DNA from: Chloroflexi bacterium TSY
GTDB lineage: Bacteria; Chloroflexota; Anaerolineae; Caldilineales; Caldilineaceae
Assembly (NCBI GenBank): GCA_019217005.1
Contig: JAHBNG010000004.1
Span: forward strand, 186,001 to 250,000
DNA: 64,000 bases
Reading direction: 5' to 3'
How positions within the stretch are numbered: the first letter of the stretch is position 1; each line of letters opens with the position of its first letter. The translations under genes were made by a program, and so were the position numbers. Shown here in pieces: positions 10,437 to 20,102 of this stretch. A model generated the notes under the pieces. It had not been told where the DNA came from. It did no database searches and was given only the letters and a program-made list of their open reading frames with translations.

Positions 10437-11993
10437 TTAAGCAGAGCAGGCCTGCTGTTTGGCGAAAAGGGTAGCGAAGACCTCTGCAATCTCCTGTCCG
10501 TCATTCAAGGCATGATGTGCAGTCAAGATGAGATCTTGAATTAGTGACTGAGCTTGCTGCCGAGTAGCCTCACCAAGGGATTTGCTGGGCGAGAATTGAG
10601 TTTTAATGATGGTCCCAAACAATCAAGGTGCAAGAGAGAATAAGCCACGAAGACCAGAGACCAATGTTTTGAAAGGCGTGGGCAGTTCGCATGCAATATT
10701 CATCAAGGCCAAACGTTGTTTACCATCCTGATAAACCGTCTCGATAGGCCAACGAAGCAGGTAAATCGAGAGAATGCGTTTGGCATTACAATCAGTGCGA
10801 TTGGTCACTAAAACGGCCTAATTGCCTTGCAATTCAGGATTATCAAAACTAATCACGATGCGTACCTTGCCGATAGAAGGGATACGCACAGTCATGGTAA
10901 AGGTATAGTAAGTACGGGGTGGTTCAGAATTAGGTTTACACTTTTGATACATAGATAAAAATCTATATGAGGTCATTTTCTGCCTGAGCATGGCTCAAAG
11001 TAGAAAATATAAACATCTTTTCTCTTTGCAAAAATGTAAACCTAATTGTCCGCCTAAATGAACCACCCGTAAGTACGACCATCAATGGTGACAGGTTTGT
11101 AGGCATTCTGGGGATGTAGGGGACCAACTCTTTGACTTTAATATGTGGCCCCTCGAAAGTTATCGGCTGACCGTCTTCATCTAAACGAAAGCTATTTGTC
11201 TCCAGATTGCGATTGCACTTCAAGATGCTGATCCAATCTTTATTCAGACGATCGAGTACAGCTAGAAGATCTGGAGCGAGATACCAACCATCGAAGAGAG
11301 CCCAACCAAAGATAAGGGTTCGTTCAACAGCTTTTTCAACCAGTTCACTGGCAATGGTTATCTTGGTCTTAAACGCTTCGTCTAGCCCTCGAAAGGCGGG
11401 GTCAGTTAATAGGTGGCTATCCACTCGTTTATGAAAAGCGGTTCGTTCTTTCTTTTTTCTTGGGAATCTCAGTCACTGGGAAATGGTTTTCCACAAATGC
11501 TTCCCAGTCGGTAAACTCTTCGTACCGTCGGTAGATACTTGCATCGACCGGAAAACGAACAGCGCCACTGACATAGTGACTTGTGACTAAGTTATGAGCC
11601 AGTGGATGCTGACCATTGCTATGATTGTAGTGTGTATCGATATACTCGAACAGACTTCCCACGTGTTCACATAGTGTATCGTCAATCGCTAATACCGATT
11701 CTGACTCTGAACGTTGGTATTGTGCTGTCTCTGACTTCATGTAACCTATACGCTCATCATTGAGTTTTTTCGGCTCGCCAAGGAGCTTCACTCAAATACC
11801 GTGATATATTCGTCTTATCTGCACTATCTAGAATGCAGCGGGCAATATTTGCCATGCTTTTGTTGTCCAAGACCATCAGACCCGTCAGATAGTTTTCAAA
11901 GTGGCGAAACTGTTTACGATTGGCAAATACTGAACGAAAGGTTTCGCTATGCTCCCTGACCAGTGGCGCTACATTCACTATCGGCAATTGCAT
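10437..11993 (-). pseudogene. IS701/IS4-like DDE transposase, several frameshifts and a MITE insertion
   Basis: Starts at 11993 (MQLPIVNVAPLVREHSETF). Recognisable blocks are LTGLMVLDNKSMANIARCIL with SRYLSEAPW, then LAIDDTLCEHVG (first catalytic Asp) in a second frame, then TLIFGWALFDGWYLAPDLL (second Asp) in a third. After the MITE at 10916-11068 come YTFTMTVRIPSIGKVRIV and IYLLRWPIETVYQDGKQ (Glu region). The pattern of an IS701/IS4-type DDE enzyme is clear but at least three frame changes and the MITE make this copy non-functional. The family name is my best recognition, not a search result. Confidence 0.65.
10916..11068. mobile_element. MITE family B', copy 1, inside the IS701-like transposase
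   Basis: 153 bp with ends GGGTGGTTCA / TGAACCACCC and subterminal AGGTTTACA inverted repeats; GTAAGTAC is duplicated at 10908-10915 and 11069-11076. The interior (CTGCCTGAGCATGGCTCAA) differs from family B but matches the inner element at 63259-63414. Confidence 0.88.
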
Positions 11994-12096
11994 CTTGATG
12001 GCTCCTTTTTCGCACTTTTTTCTTGATGCAATCTATTGAGATGACTTTTGTCTCTTTTGTCAAATTTGGAAAATATTCATTTCACAACTATCGAGT

Positions 12097-12626
12097 CAAT
12101 TATTCAAATCTGTCGCCTGGTCGATGGATTGCCTTTGGGCTTGGAAATGGCTGCAAGTTGGTTGCGATCGTTGGATTGTGCGACAATTGTGCGTGAGTTG
12201 AGCAATACTTTGGATATGCATGTCTTGTCCACAAATATTGAAGAACGCCATCGCACTCTGCGTGCTGTCTTTGACTACTCCTGGTCGCTTTTAGGCGAGC
12301 ATGAACGGAGTATGCTTTTGCATCTCTCGATTTTTTGGGGAACCTTTGATCTGGCAGCAGCCAAAGGGGTCGGAGGGATATCTCTCTTTGATCTGTCCAG
12401 ATTGGTCGATGCCGCATTTTTACACCGCATTGATGCGGATCACTTTCACATGCATGAAGTCATGCGTCAGGGTGTGGAAGAGAAGCGACATGCAGATAAG
12501 GTGCTGAATCGGAAGGTTCATCAGGCGCATTGTGACTACTATGCACGCTGGTTGCTCGATTTCGACGTTGCGTGGCGCAAGCAGTACGCAACACCGTCGA
12601 TAGATGGATATAAGCGTAATTTTGAA
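12097..12626 (+). pseudogene. Regulator A, middle piece (end of NB-ARC and winged region)
   Basis: This piece continues the frame of 8610-10388 beyond the IS: IIQICRLVDGLPLGLEMAA is the GLPL motif of NB-ARC proteins. It is followed by TLRAVFDYSWSLLGEHERSML, the ARC2/winged-helix segment, and MHEVMRQGVEEKRHADK. It stops inside the MITE that begins at 12627. Removing that MITE and one copy of the duplicated ATTTTGAA joins KRNFE directly to ELKRAWDWAIEQQ of the next piece. On its own the piece has no plausible start signal and is unlikely to be expressed as a working protein. Confidence 0.8.
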
Positions 12627-12781
12627 GGGGTGGTTCAAAATTAGGTTTACACTTTTGATATATAGACAAAAATCTATATGAGACCGTTTTCTCTCTGAGA
12701 ACCGGCGAAATCAGAGAATATAAACGTTCTTTCTGTTTCTAAAAGTGTAAACCTATCTATCCAGCTAAAATGAACCACCCC
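12627..12781. mobile_element. MITE family B, copy 1, inside regulator A
   Basis: 155 bp bounded by GGGGTGGTTCA / TGAACCACCCC and flanked by an exact 8-bp duplication ATTTTGAA (12619-12626, 12782-12789). Compared with the copy at 49710 its left end is shortened. Confidence 0.92.
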
Positions 12782-15285
12782 ATTTTGAAGAGTTGAAACG
12801 TGCCTGGGATTGGGCGATTGAACAACAGTGTTGGACAATTCTCGAACAACTTGCCCCTCCCCTTTCTTATTTTTGTGACGAATGTTGCTATCAGGAGGCT
12901 GGTTGCCAACTCTTTGATAATGCAATCCAGAAACTTGACGGGGATGCGCCGGATGAGTTGTGGGATGCGTTGCTCGTACGGCGCTGTTTTTTGCAGATGC
13001 GGATAGGGCACTATAAAGAAGCCGCAGCTGATTTGAAGATCTGTTTGGAGCGCCGAGGTTCAAAAGCTCCAACCTCTGTCACTGTCACTGCGCTCCATCA
13101 TCAAAGTTTTTTGAGGCTCATCACCAATCAGTTTGATGAAGCATATCGCTATGCACAACAGTCGTTGACGATGGCACGCACGCTGAAGGATCAGAGTCAG
13201 GAAGCATTTGCCTTGCGTCTACTGGGGATCGCTACGGGTCGTTCAGGTATTCTACATCGTGCGATTCTCTATGGTACACAAGCACATCAGCTTTTTCGGC
13301 AAATCCCTGATCAGTTGGGCGAGGCCTTCATTACGACAGATTTAGGCGGTTTTTATGTAGCTTGTGGTGACTTTGAGAGAGCGAACCAGTACCTGGCAGA
13401 CGCACAAAAATTGAATGGCGAGTTGGGGCAGGCCTTTGTGCGATGGCATTGGGCGCTTTTGTGTCTACATCAGGGTGATTTTGTGGCTGCCTGTGCCCAT
13501 GCCTGCTTCATGCGCGATGCGCTGAATACAATGGATTCATTTTGGGCCAAGGTCTATGCATGGAATCTACTCGGGCACGGGTTGCTTGGCCTGGAGCGCT
13601 ATACAGAAGCTGCAAAAGCTTATCATTCTGCTTTGGCAATCGCCGATTCAGAAACCCAGCAAAGCTTGCGTATGGAAAGTTATGCTGGGTTAGCCAACGC
13701 TGCTCTCCAGCAAAATTTGTTGGCCGAGGCCCAAGATCATGTACAGACAATTTTGAGCCATCTCAATCAAGGAAATTTGGATGGTGCAGATGATCGCTTT
13801 CGAGTATATGGGGTCTGTTATCGTGTGCTGCAACGTGTCGGTCACGAAGGTTCTCAACAGATTCTCCTGGACGGATACGATCTGCTCCAAACAAATGCTG
13901 ACTACTTTGAGGATGATCATTTACGTCACTGCTTTTTAGAAAATGTACCCTCTCATCGCGAAATTGTCCACTTGGTTGAACAGATGCACATTGCAGATGA
14001 CAATGGCCGGGGATCACTCCCGTATCCCAACCCTCTGGTAGAGGGGAAAACGGTCTATCCACCAGACTTGGGAAAGGTTTCTTCGGGGCGTGATGAAAAT
14101 AAATGGTTCACAGAGAATCATCATCTTGCAAATAGCAACTTGACCCACTCAAACGATAAAGCGCAGCACAACAACCAACATGGTTTGCCGAAGGGTGTTT
14201 CGTGGCTGACCACAACCCACGGTTCTCCCCACTCAAATGGTTCCGCCAAGCTTGGCTCATTCCTATCGATGAGCGACCAGAAGCTCTTTGGGGTGGCGAC
14301 ACAACAAACACAACTTGCACAGAGCCTTCGCACCGAAAACCCACCTTGGCTGATTGCTTTGGAAGGCATTGGTGGTATTGGCAAAACCTCGCTGGCCCAC
14401 AAAGTTGTGTACGAGATGAGCAGAGAGAACCGTTTTGCCCAGATTGCTTGGTTGAGTGCTAAGCAGGAAGAGTTTCTGCCCAATGTGGGGATTCGATCTG
14501 TCGATCAACCTGCCTTGAATCGAGAAACGCTGGTTGACACATTGCTGGATCACTTGGGCAAACAACCTCATTTTTCCTTGGATACCCAAGCCAAAGAGAG
14601 GGCACTAGCACACCTGTTGAAGGAGCGTCCCTATCTGGTTGTTGTCGACAATCTAGAGACAGCGAGCGACATTGAGTCGGTGCTGCCTCTCTTGCGTCAA
14701 TTTGCCAATCCAACAAAGATTCTGATCACCAGTCGCTTTAGCCTGAGCGGCCGGGCCGATGTGCTCTCGATATTGCTAGGTGAATTGAGCCAAGGGCACA
14801 CGGATGCCTTTATCCGTCACCAAGCGGAGATCAGCGGCATTGCGCCCCTGCAGCAAGCCGATCAATCCCAACTCGATGCCATCTATCAGGTAGTGGGTGG
14901 CAATCCGTTGGCGCTCAAGCTCATTATTGGGCAGCTACACTTTTTGCCCCTCTCCCACGTGCTCGAGAGCCTAAAAGCCGCCCAGGGCAAACGCATTGAT
15001 GAACTCTATACCTACATCTATTGGCAGGCATGGCAGATGCTGGACGGTGTGAGCCGCAATCTCTTTCTCGTCCTGCCTCTCGTTCCCAATGGCTCCTTTG
15101 ACGAACTCGCCGCCATCAGTGAACTGGCACCGCACGAATTGGGCCACGCTCTCGAACAACTAACCAGACTGTCCCTGGTCCAAGTTAGCGGCACGCTGGA
15201 GCAGCGGACCTACCAGCTGCACAGCTTGACCGAGACCTTTCTGATGAATGAAGTATTGAAGTGGGAAGTTGCGGAGCAACAGTGA
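12782..15285 (+). CDS. Regulator A, C-terminal piece: TPR array plus second NB-ARC domain
   Basis: About 830 residues open from a possible TTG at 12793, in frame with the previous piece once the MITE is removed. The first ~400 residues are TPR-like repeats (ALLCLHQGDFVAACAHAC, YTEAAKAYHSALAIADSE) ending in CFLENVPSHREIVHLVEQ, which is where such regulators usually stop; compare SYLENVPEHRAILAHW at the end of the regulator at 20103. Here a Ser/Asn-rich linker leads into a second NB-ARC: Walker A ALEGIGGIGKTSLAHK (about residue 520), Walker B YLVVVDNLE, and GGNPLALKLIIGQL. This looks like a fusion of two STAND proteins. The stop at 15285 overlaps the GTG of the next gene (GTGA), implying translational coupling with it. 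As it stands this piece lacks the DNA-binding part. Confidence 0.75.
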
Positions 15286-15907
15286 ATCTAGCAGCAAAGA
15301 AAAATCAAAAAACATCTCCCCTCATCCTAGAAAACAACGTCGACATCCCTCAAAACCGAACCGTTCTCTTCCATCACTATATCTTGCGCGGCCTAAATTA
15401 TTGGAGGAATCACGACGCAGTTCAGGCCATCGACGTCTCCGTTTTGGACCACAAGCGTGAATCGATTCTCAAGACCCTCTCGCTGGGGATCGATTTGGCT
15501 GATGCCTGGCAGACGGTACGCCCCCTGATGATCGCCTTCGCTTCATACATGGAGCGGCGGGGTCATTGGGATGCGTGGCATTCACTGTTGCTGAGGGCGA
15601 TTGCCGTGGCGCAGCGGGTGGGGGATTTGGATGGTGAGGTTACGTTGACCGCCCTATTGGCGCGTGTTTGTCAACGGCAGAGCCGAACACAAGAAACGGT
15701 GCAGCATTATCGACGCGTGATTCGGTTGGCTCGGCAAACAGGGAATCAGTTTGAGGAAGCGCGGGCTTGTTCAAATTTGGGGTATTTGTATATTGAGGAG
15801 AAGCATTGGTGGCGTTCGGAAGTATTAAGTCGACAAGCTCTAGAGATTTTTCAGGCCATGCACAATGACCATGGGCTAATGCACACACATAACCACTTAG
15901 GAGTATT
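15282..15907 (+). pseudogene. TPR protein coupled to regulator A, N-terminal piece
   Basis: The start is the GTG at 15282, overlapping the stop of the preceding gene as GTGA, with GGAG just upstream. The product is helical and TPR-like (LARVCQRQSRTQETVQHYRR, EEARACSNLGYLYIEE, LGVL). At 15908 an IS1595 element interrupts it. Removing the element and one GGAGTATT copy joins HNHLGVL to YTRRGIWKNAKDHYE at 18420 in the same frame. It probably formed the ligand- or protein-binding TPR half of a split STAND system with the NB-ARC encoded just upstream. Broken here after about 208 residues. Confidence 0.75.
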
Positions 15908-15910
15908 GGC

Positions 15911-16866
15911 TCATGAATGAAAATAGGTGAAATGGGAGTCAATGAGAGAGCGAAGAAAGGAGTCATTGACAAATTTGAGATTGTGAGTCCATTCAAAGAT
16001 GGCAACATATTGGGCAAGATAACGTTTATGAACACCCCGAAAGGGACGCAGAAAATTGCGTAGACCAGTCCAAATGCCTTCCATGGTGTTGCAGTGAACT
16101 TCCCGAATGCCGTCGCCATCATCATCGCGAGCCCATTCGTACCGGGAGTGACAAACAGTGGCATGAGAGCGACCAGTCTCCGCAATGGGATTGTAGGCGT
16201 TGCACTCGTCGGTATAGAGAGTGGTGCCAGGGGAGAGAGCAAGCAACAACTAAAGGAACAATGGTTGCTTGTTGTGTGTTGTCACAGACCGTGAACTGGA
16301 CTTGGCCAGAGGTTCGTCCCACAACGCCCAGAATCGGTGGTCGGTCGTTCTCCATCGTCCCTCGTCCACGGCGCTTGTTGGCTCGAGGTCTGGGCGGGTC
16401 ATCTGGATCGGGATGGTAATCGCCTTTCTCTCCTGCATTCTGGTACAGTTCATCGGCTTCAGCTACAGAATCGCGAAAAAGAGGGGGAAGCGGCTGCGGC
16501 TTGGAGCAACGCCGTATTCTGGATCCGATGGCGACGCTCCAACAACGTACTATAGTTCAGAGACAGTTCCTCTGATAGATGCAGCGTTGGTGTCCCTTGA
16601 ATGATGCCTCGCATCACTAAGACTATCGTCACACAATTGTAATGCGTTCCAGACCAGACTGTATTCGTAAAGGCATCGTATACTTTGCCGCATTCTCGGC
16701 ATCTGTACTTATTCCCCGGGGCTCGCTCTCGACTGTGAGGCGCTTGCCCTTCTGGCAATCTATGTCCATCTGGACATTGCATCCCTTCTGGATGCAAGAT
16801 CTCTAACAATCTCTCATAACAGCCTTCTTCGCTCATCAGTTCTTGGATCGGATATCGCATTTTCAT
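15911..16866 (-). pseudogene. IS1595-family transposase, frameshifted
   Basis: Begins at 16866 with MKMRYPIQELMSEEGCYERL. A zinc-ribbon follows (CPDGH, then YRCRECGKVYDAFTNTVW), as in IS1595 transposases. The catalytic part changes frame near 16480 and 16230: one frame holds ENDRPPILGVVGRTSGQV, the last holds LYTDECNAYNPIAETG and NTMEGIWTGLRNFLRPFRGV up to a stop at 15911. Both shifts lie in short repeats. The IS1595 identity is supported by the zinc ribbon, the ISXO2-like blocks and the 8-bp duplication. Confidence 0.82.
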
Positions 16867-16884
16867 GGCTCTTTTCTCTTATTG

Positions 16885-18373
16885 GGTAAAAGAAAAGAGA
16901 TGAGGTGAGAAATGTGACAAAAGCGGTTAGCAGTTCATCCTAAAGGTAGAGAACCCAAAAAGGAGGAAGGAATGCTAACCGCGCCAGAAATAACTATAGC
17001 AGTACTGATGAATGTATTGCAAGTAACGCCGATGGGAACAAACGTAAATGTAATGCGTCTGATGTGGGCAATGCTGAATGGGTCGTTTCTGAAAAGTCGA
17101 GGAGCAATCCATAGCGCATTGAAAGAAAGCGGGTTTGAAGATGAGGAGCTCCGGCGAAGCTGGTGGAGCTTTCGATATGGATCATGGGATATCACAAGTC
17201 TGCTGGGGTCGTGGCAAGAAGAAGTGGAAAGGGGAATGGGAGGCAAAAAAGTTAGAAGGGTACCGAGTGAAAAGCATAGATATCACAGGGTTCTGGCGAC
17301 CGAAGCTGCAAGGGAAAGTGAACCGACTCTATAACTCAACGGCTCGTCGGGCATTGCCCGCGCTCATCTTTGGAGTGATGATAAGCTCGGGGGGAGATAG
17401 GCGGGAAGCGAGTGCCACTGCTCAAGGCAATCATGAGATGCACGGTTGGAACAAAGGAAAGTGAGTTTCGGAAAAAGCTGCTGACAGAGACGAAGAAATC
17501 ACTGGAGTCAGACGAAGTGGCGGTGGTCGATGCCGGGTTTACAATCAGAGAAATGCTAGAAAGCGGCATAGACCGATTTGTCCTGCGGGAAGCCATTAAC
17601 TGCACAGTGCGCCGCAATGAGTTCCCCAAACGCAAAGAAAAAAGGCAGACCACCTGAATATGGTGATATTGTGCGTCCGCTCTCTCGCAGCTATAAGGGA
17701 AAGCGACTCGAGGCTACAACTCCGGACTCGTCTGGTCGCTTTCTCTATAGTGGTCGCCTGATTTGCTATCAAGCATGGCACAATCTCGTCCCCAGAACAA
17801 CCAAGGTGGATACAGCCAACCGTACCTACTCGATTTACGTCATTCAGGATCCGGCCTACAACACACCTTTGGTTTTGGCGACCGTTATGACTTTGCAGCC
17901 TGAAACCATTTATCTTGTCTACCTGGAACGCTGGCCTGTTGAACCTCCCCCCTTGGCTTCCAAGCAGATGATTGGCTTACATCGTCAATTTGTTCATGCC
18001 GATGAGGCTTGTTTCCGCTTACCTGAACTGGGGCTGCTTGCTGGCAATCTTCTTTCCCATTTAGCCGCTTCTCTTCCTCCCATACCGACTGGCTACTGGG
18101 ATCGAGAGCCTCAATCCACTCCCGGCAGGCTGCGCCGTGTTCTCTCGAGTGCTCTTTTTCCAACTCCTGACCAACTCGATCCTGACTTTCGGAAAAAGGC
18201 CTCGGTTTCACACCATTTACCTAAAGGCGTTCTCGCTCATCGCCGCCTCAATGCCGCTGCTTAAACTAGCCGAGCACTATTTTTACATTTTATCCCGTTT
18301 TTTCAGGGTGGATTCTTTTTTCCGCCCCTTTCGGTTTGCCCTTTGTCACTCAAGCCTTTACCAGAAAGTAAAG
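16885..18373. mobile_element. DDE-type IS (Chloroflexota-like), copy 1
   Basis: Nearly the same as the copy at 53855-55336. The right end TTTACCAGAAAGTAAAG at 18357-18373 is intact; at the left only GGTAAAAGAAAAGAG remains of the end. It is nested within the IS1595 element. Confidence 0.75.
16972..18264 (+). pseudogene. DDE transposase, copy 1 (frameshifted in the middle, C-terminal half readable)
   Basis: Starts MLTAPEITIAVLMNVLQVTP. The frame is good to about residue 90 (LRRSWWSFRYGSWDI), then shifts among frames: KSIDITGFWRPKLQGK, then LPALIFGVMISSG, then VAVVDAGFTIREM (probable catalytic Asp). From 17578 to 18264 one continuous frame holds GRPPEYGDIVRPLSR, IYLVYLERWPVEPPPLASKQ (Glu region) and TPGRLRRVLSSALFP with HLPKGVLAHRR at the end. 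I recognise the block order from transposases common in Chloroflexota but cannot give an ISfinder family. Its copy at 53954 differs mainly by loss of single repeat units. Confidence 0.65.
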
Positions 18374-18411
18374 TATTTTACATACTTTTCACCTACTTTC
18401 ATATATGAGCC

Positions 18412-19041
18412 GGAGTATTATACACAAGGCGAGGCATTTGGAAGAATGCTAAAGATCATTATGAATGTGCTTATAACTTAGCACGTGAAATTGATGATTC
18501 TACAGGCTTGATTTATGTGCTTGAAAACTTCGGATTGCTTTATACAGAAATGGAGCGACCACTCGATGCGATAAGCTATTTAGAAGAATCCCTTCATTAT
18601 CTTGAACTTTCGGGCGAAATTTCTGAGAAAGGCAGCATATTGACGAACCTTGGGGTAGCTCACAGACAAAATAACGACCTGCAATCTGCAGAGGATTGTT
18701 CAAAGCAAGCAGAAATGCTCTTTGAGCGCTTTCACAATCAGTTGGGTTTGTCTAGAGTAAAGGGAAATCTGGGTATCATCGAAATGAAACGATCAAACTG
18801 GATGGCGGCAATCAATTATTTCAAACGATCTTTAGCAGGCTATCGCAAGTTGAACAATCATGAAGGAAAAATCAGTGTATTACCGCATCTCATTGAGTGT
18901 GAGCTAGCCCTAGAAAACCGACAGCGAGCTCTCATCTGGATCGATGAGTTAGACAGTTTACTCTCGCAACATGAATCCGAAACCCAATTTTTCCCATTGA
19001 TGACTCAGATTCGTAACTATCGCGACAAAATTAAGGGTTAA
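18412..19041 (+). pseudogene. TPR protein coupled to regulator A, C-terminal piece
   Basis: Continues the gene interrupted at 15907. The frame from 18420 reads YTRRGIWKNAKDHYECAYNL and then four further TPR-like repeats (TGLIYVLENFGLLYTEMERP, GSILTNLGVAHRQNNDLQSA, NLGIIEMKRSNWMAAINYF). It ends at IRNYRDKIKG and a stop at 19041. An internal ATG at 18508 could start a shorter product, but no clear ribosome-binding site precedes it. A strong hairpin starts 14 bases after the stop. Confidence 0.75.
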
Positions 19042-19054
19042 TATCACGATATTC

Positions 19055-19156
19055 GGCCATTCCAGAGAAATAAATTCCTAATTTGCCAAGTCGATTTCTC
19101 TGGAATGGCTTGCGCTTTTCCAGATCAAATTAGGGATTCTAATTGTTGGAAAAGCC
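19055..19156. repeat. Element family H, copy 1: hairpin repeat after the TPR gene
   Basis: A 16-bp perfect stem (GCCATTCCAGAGAAAT at 19056, its complement ending 19109) is followed by a conserved tail to GGAAAAGCC. The same unit occurs reversed at 33521-33754. There the stem base pair differs on both sides (GGCGATTCC / GGAATCGCC), a compensated change. It could act as a terminator for the TPR gene. Confidence 0.7.
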
Positions 19157-19325
19157 TTATTTAAACTTGGGACAGTCGTCTCTCGAGAGAAAACGATTCG
19201 GTTCATTCGGATCTCAGTGAGTTGACAACCTACGAGCGAGCTTTTCCCCTCACCCCCTGAGATCCTGTTCAGCCAACGATTCTATTGTCCGAAGTTTAAG
19301 TGGTGCTTCTATTCGTGACTAAAAA

Positions 19326-19475
19326 TTAGCATCCGCCGCCGCCCGACATACCTCCACAAGCATATACCGGAGTCATCGTTTGCAATCCAATCTGTTCGGT
19401 CACAATGCCACCACCAGCAATCGCAACTGTCAACGCAACAGCAACCACCAACTGAACAATTCGCTTCTTCAACAT
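19326..19475 (-). CDS. 49-residue secreted-type peptide with a C-terminal Cys/Gly motif
   Basis: The ATG at 19475 is preceded by GGGAGA at a spacing of about 8. The peptide has a basic start (MLKKR) and a hydrophobic core (IVQLVVAVALTVAIAGGG), typical of a signal peptide. A short tail ends in TMTPVYACGGMSGGGGC. After cleavage near the VYA-C position, a mature peptide of roughly ten residues, CGGMSGGGGC, with two cysteines could be released. I do not recognise a family. It lies alone between two BTAD regulators, on the opposite strand to both, with a palindromic element upstream. A peptide signal, a redox or metal-binding tail, or a RiPP-like precursor are possible; none is shown. A lipoprotein reading is less likely because no clear lipobox (L-x-x-C) is seen. 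Confidence 0.6.
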   Translation of the reverse strand: MLKKRIVQLVVAVALTVAIAGGGIVTEQIGLQTMTPVYACGGMSGGGGC

Positions 19476-19590
19476 CTTGTGTTCTCCCATTGATTTGGCT
19501 CATCTCCCACAAATGTGAGCTGGTCCTGGTGCGGTGTTGGATAAATTGGTCAACCGCACACATCCAGGAGATAAGAGCGATAAAAAATTT

Positions 19591-19671
19591 GGGAGTGTGT
19601 CCCAAAGTGTGTAAGTGCAGCTGTTCTCTGACTGAGCAGTGTTCATTTACACACTTTGTGGTACACACTCT
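19591..19671. repeat. Palindromic element family C, copy 2
   Basis: Arms GAGTGTGTCCCAAAGTGTGT (from 19593) and the inverted ACACACTTTGTGGTACACACTC (ending 19670, two mismatches), with AAAATTT on both sides (19584-19590, 19672-19678). Related copies are at 8320-8420 and 52934-53095. It sits between the small peptide gene and the next regulator. Confidence 0.7.
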
Positions 19672-19678
19672 AAAATTT

Positions 19679-20102
19679 CGGTGGGTTGCGAGAGTGGAAT
19701 TCCGCGGTTGGGATGTCAACTGCATCACGACCGCCTTGCAAGGAATCTGTCAACCTTTGAGTAGGATATCAGGCGGGCGTTAAACAAGTGTCAAGGTTTG
19801 TGTGAATTTTTGCGTTACAAAATGCATCAAAAGACGTCATCCATGTCAGAGGTACGAAGCACTGCCATAGGTGAAACAAATTTGGCTGTTTCCGATCTGG
19901 GAAACCAGTTGAATCTATTTTCCTCTATGAGCGGATGCGGTCGAATCAAATAAGGCCAATCCAATTTTTAATCAATCCACAGATTGAAGGGATTGACTGG
20001 ATTTCTCGCTTCTAATCCTGTAAATCCCGTTCATCTGTGGATAATTAGTTTTTTGGAACCGCCTAAATCGGAAACATCGCCCTCATTCACGTGGAGAAAA
20101 AT
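19679..20102. promoter_or_regulatory. Intergenic region upstream of the intact regulator
   Basis: No gene. Contains a region of imperfect inverted words (AATCAATCCACAGATTGAAGGG and ATCTGTGGATAATTAG) around 19970-20050 and a GGAG ribosome-binding site at 20091-20094. I could not identify a convincing -35/-10 pair. Confidence 0.35.

Larger units (their letters stand above)
10389..12096. mobile_element. IS701/IS4-like insertion sequence in regulator A
   Basis: Perfect 13-bp inverted ends, ACTCGATAGTTGT at 10389-10401 and its complement at 12084-12096, bound the block. The regulator frame resumes just beyond (IIQICRLVDGLPLGLEMAA). The element contains a degenerate minus-strand transposase and is itself interrupted by a MITE. 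Ends are certain to within about one base because the host frame is off by one if both repeats are wholly assigned to the element. Confidence 0.75.
15908..18411. mobile_element. IS1595-family element containing a second IS
   Basis: Inverted ends GGCTCATGAATGAAA (15908) and the complement of GGCTCATATATGAAA (ending 18411), about 22 of 25 bases matching. An exact 8-bp duplication, GGAGTATT, is at 15900-15907 and 18412-18419. 8-bp duplications fit IS1595. A different IS (about 16885-18373) lies inside it, upstream of the transposase. Confidence 0.88.

Noticed and set aside
19309..19728. 139-codon minus-strand frame over the small-peptide region
   Set aside because: Composition is random and it crosses a palindromic repeat; the 49-codon frame has a ribosome-binding site and a signal-peptide pattern.
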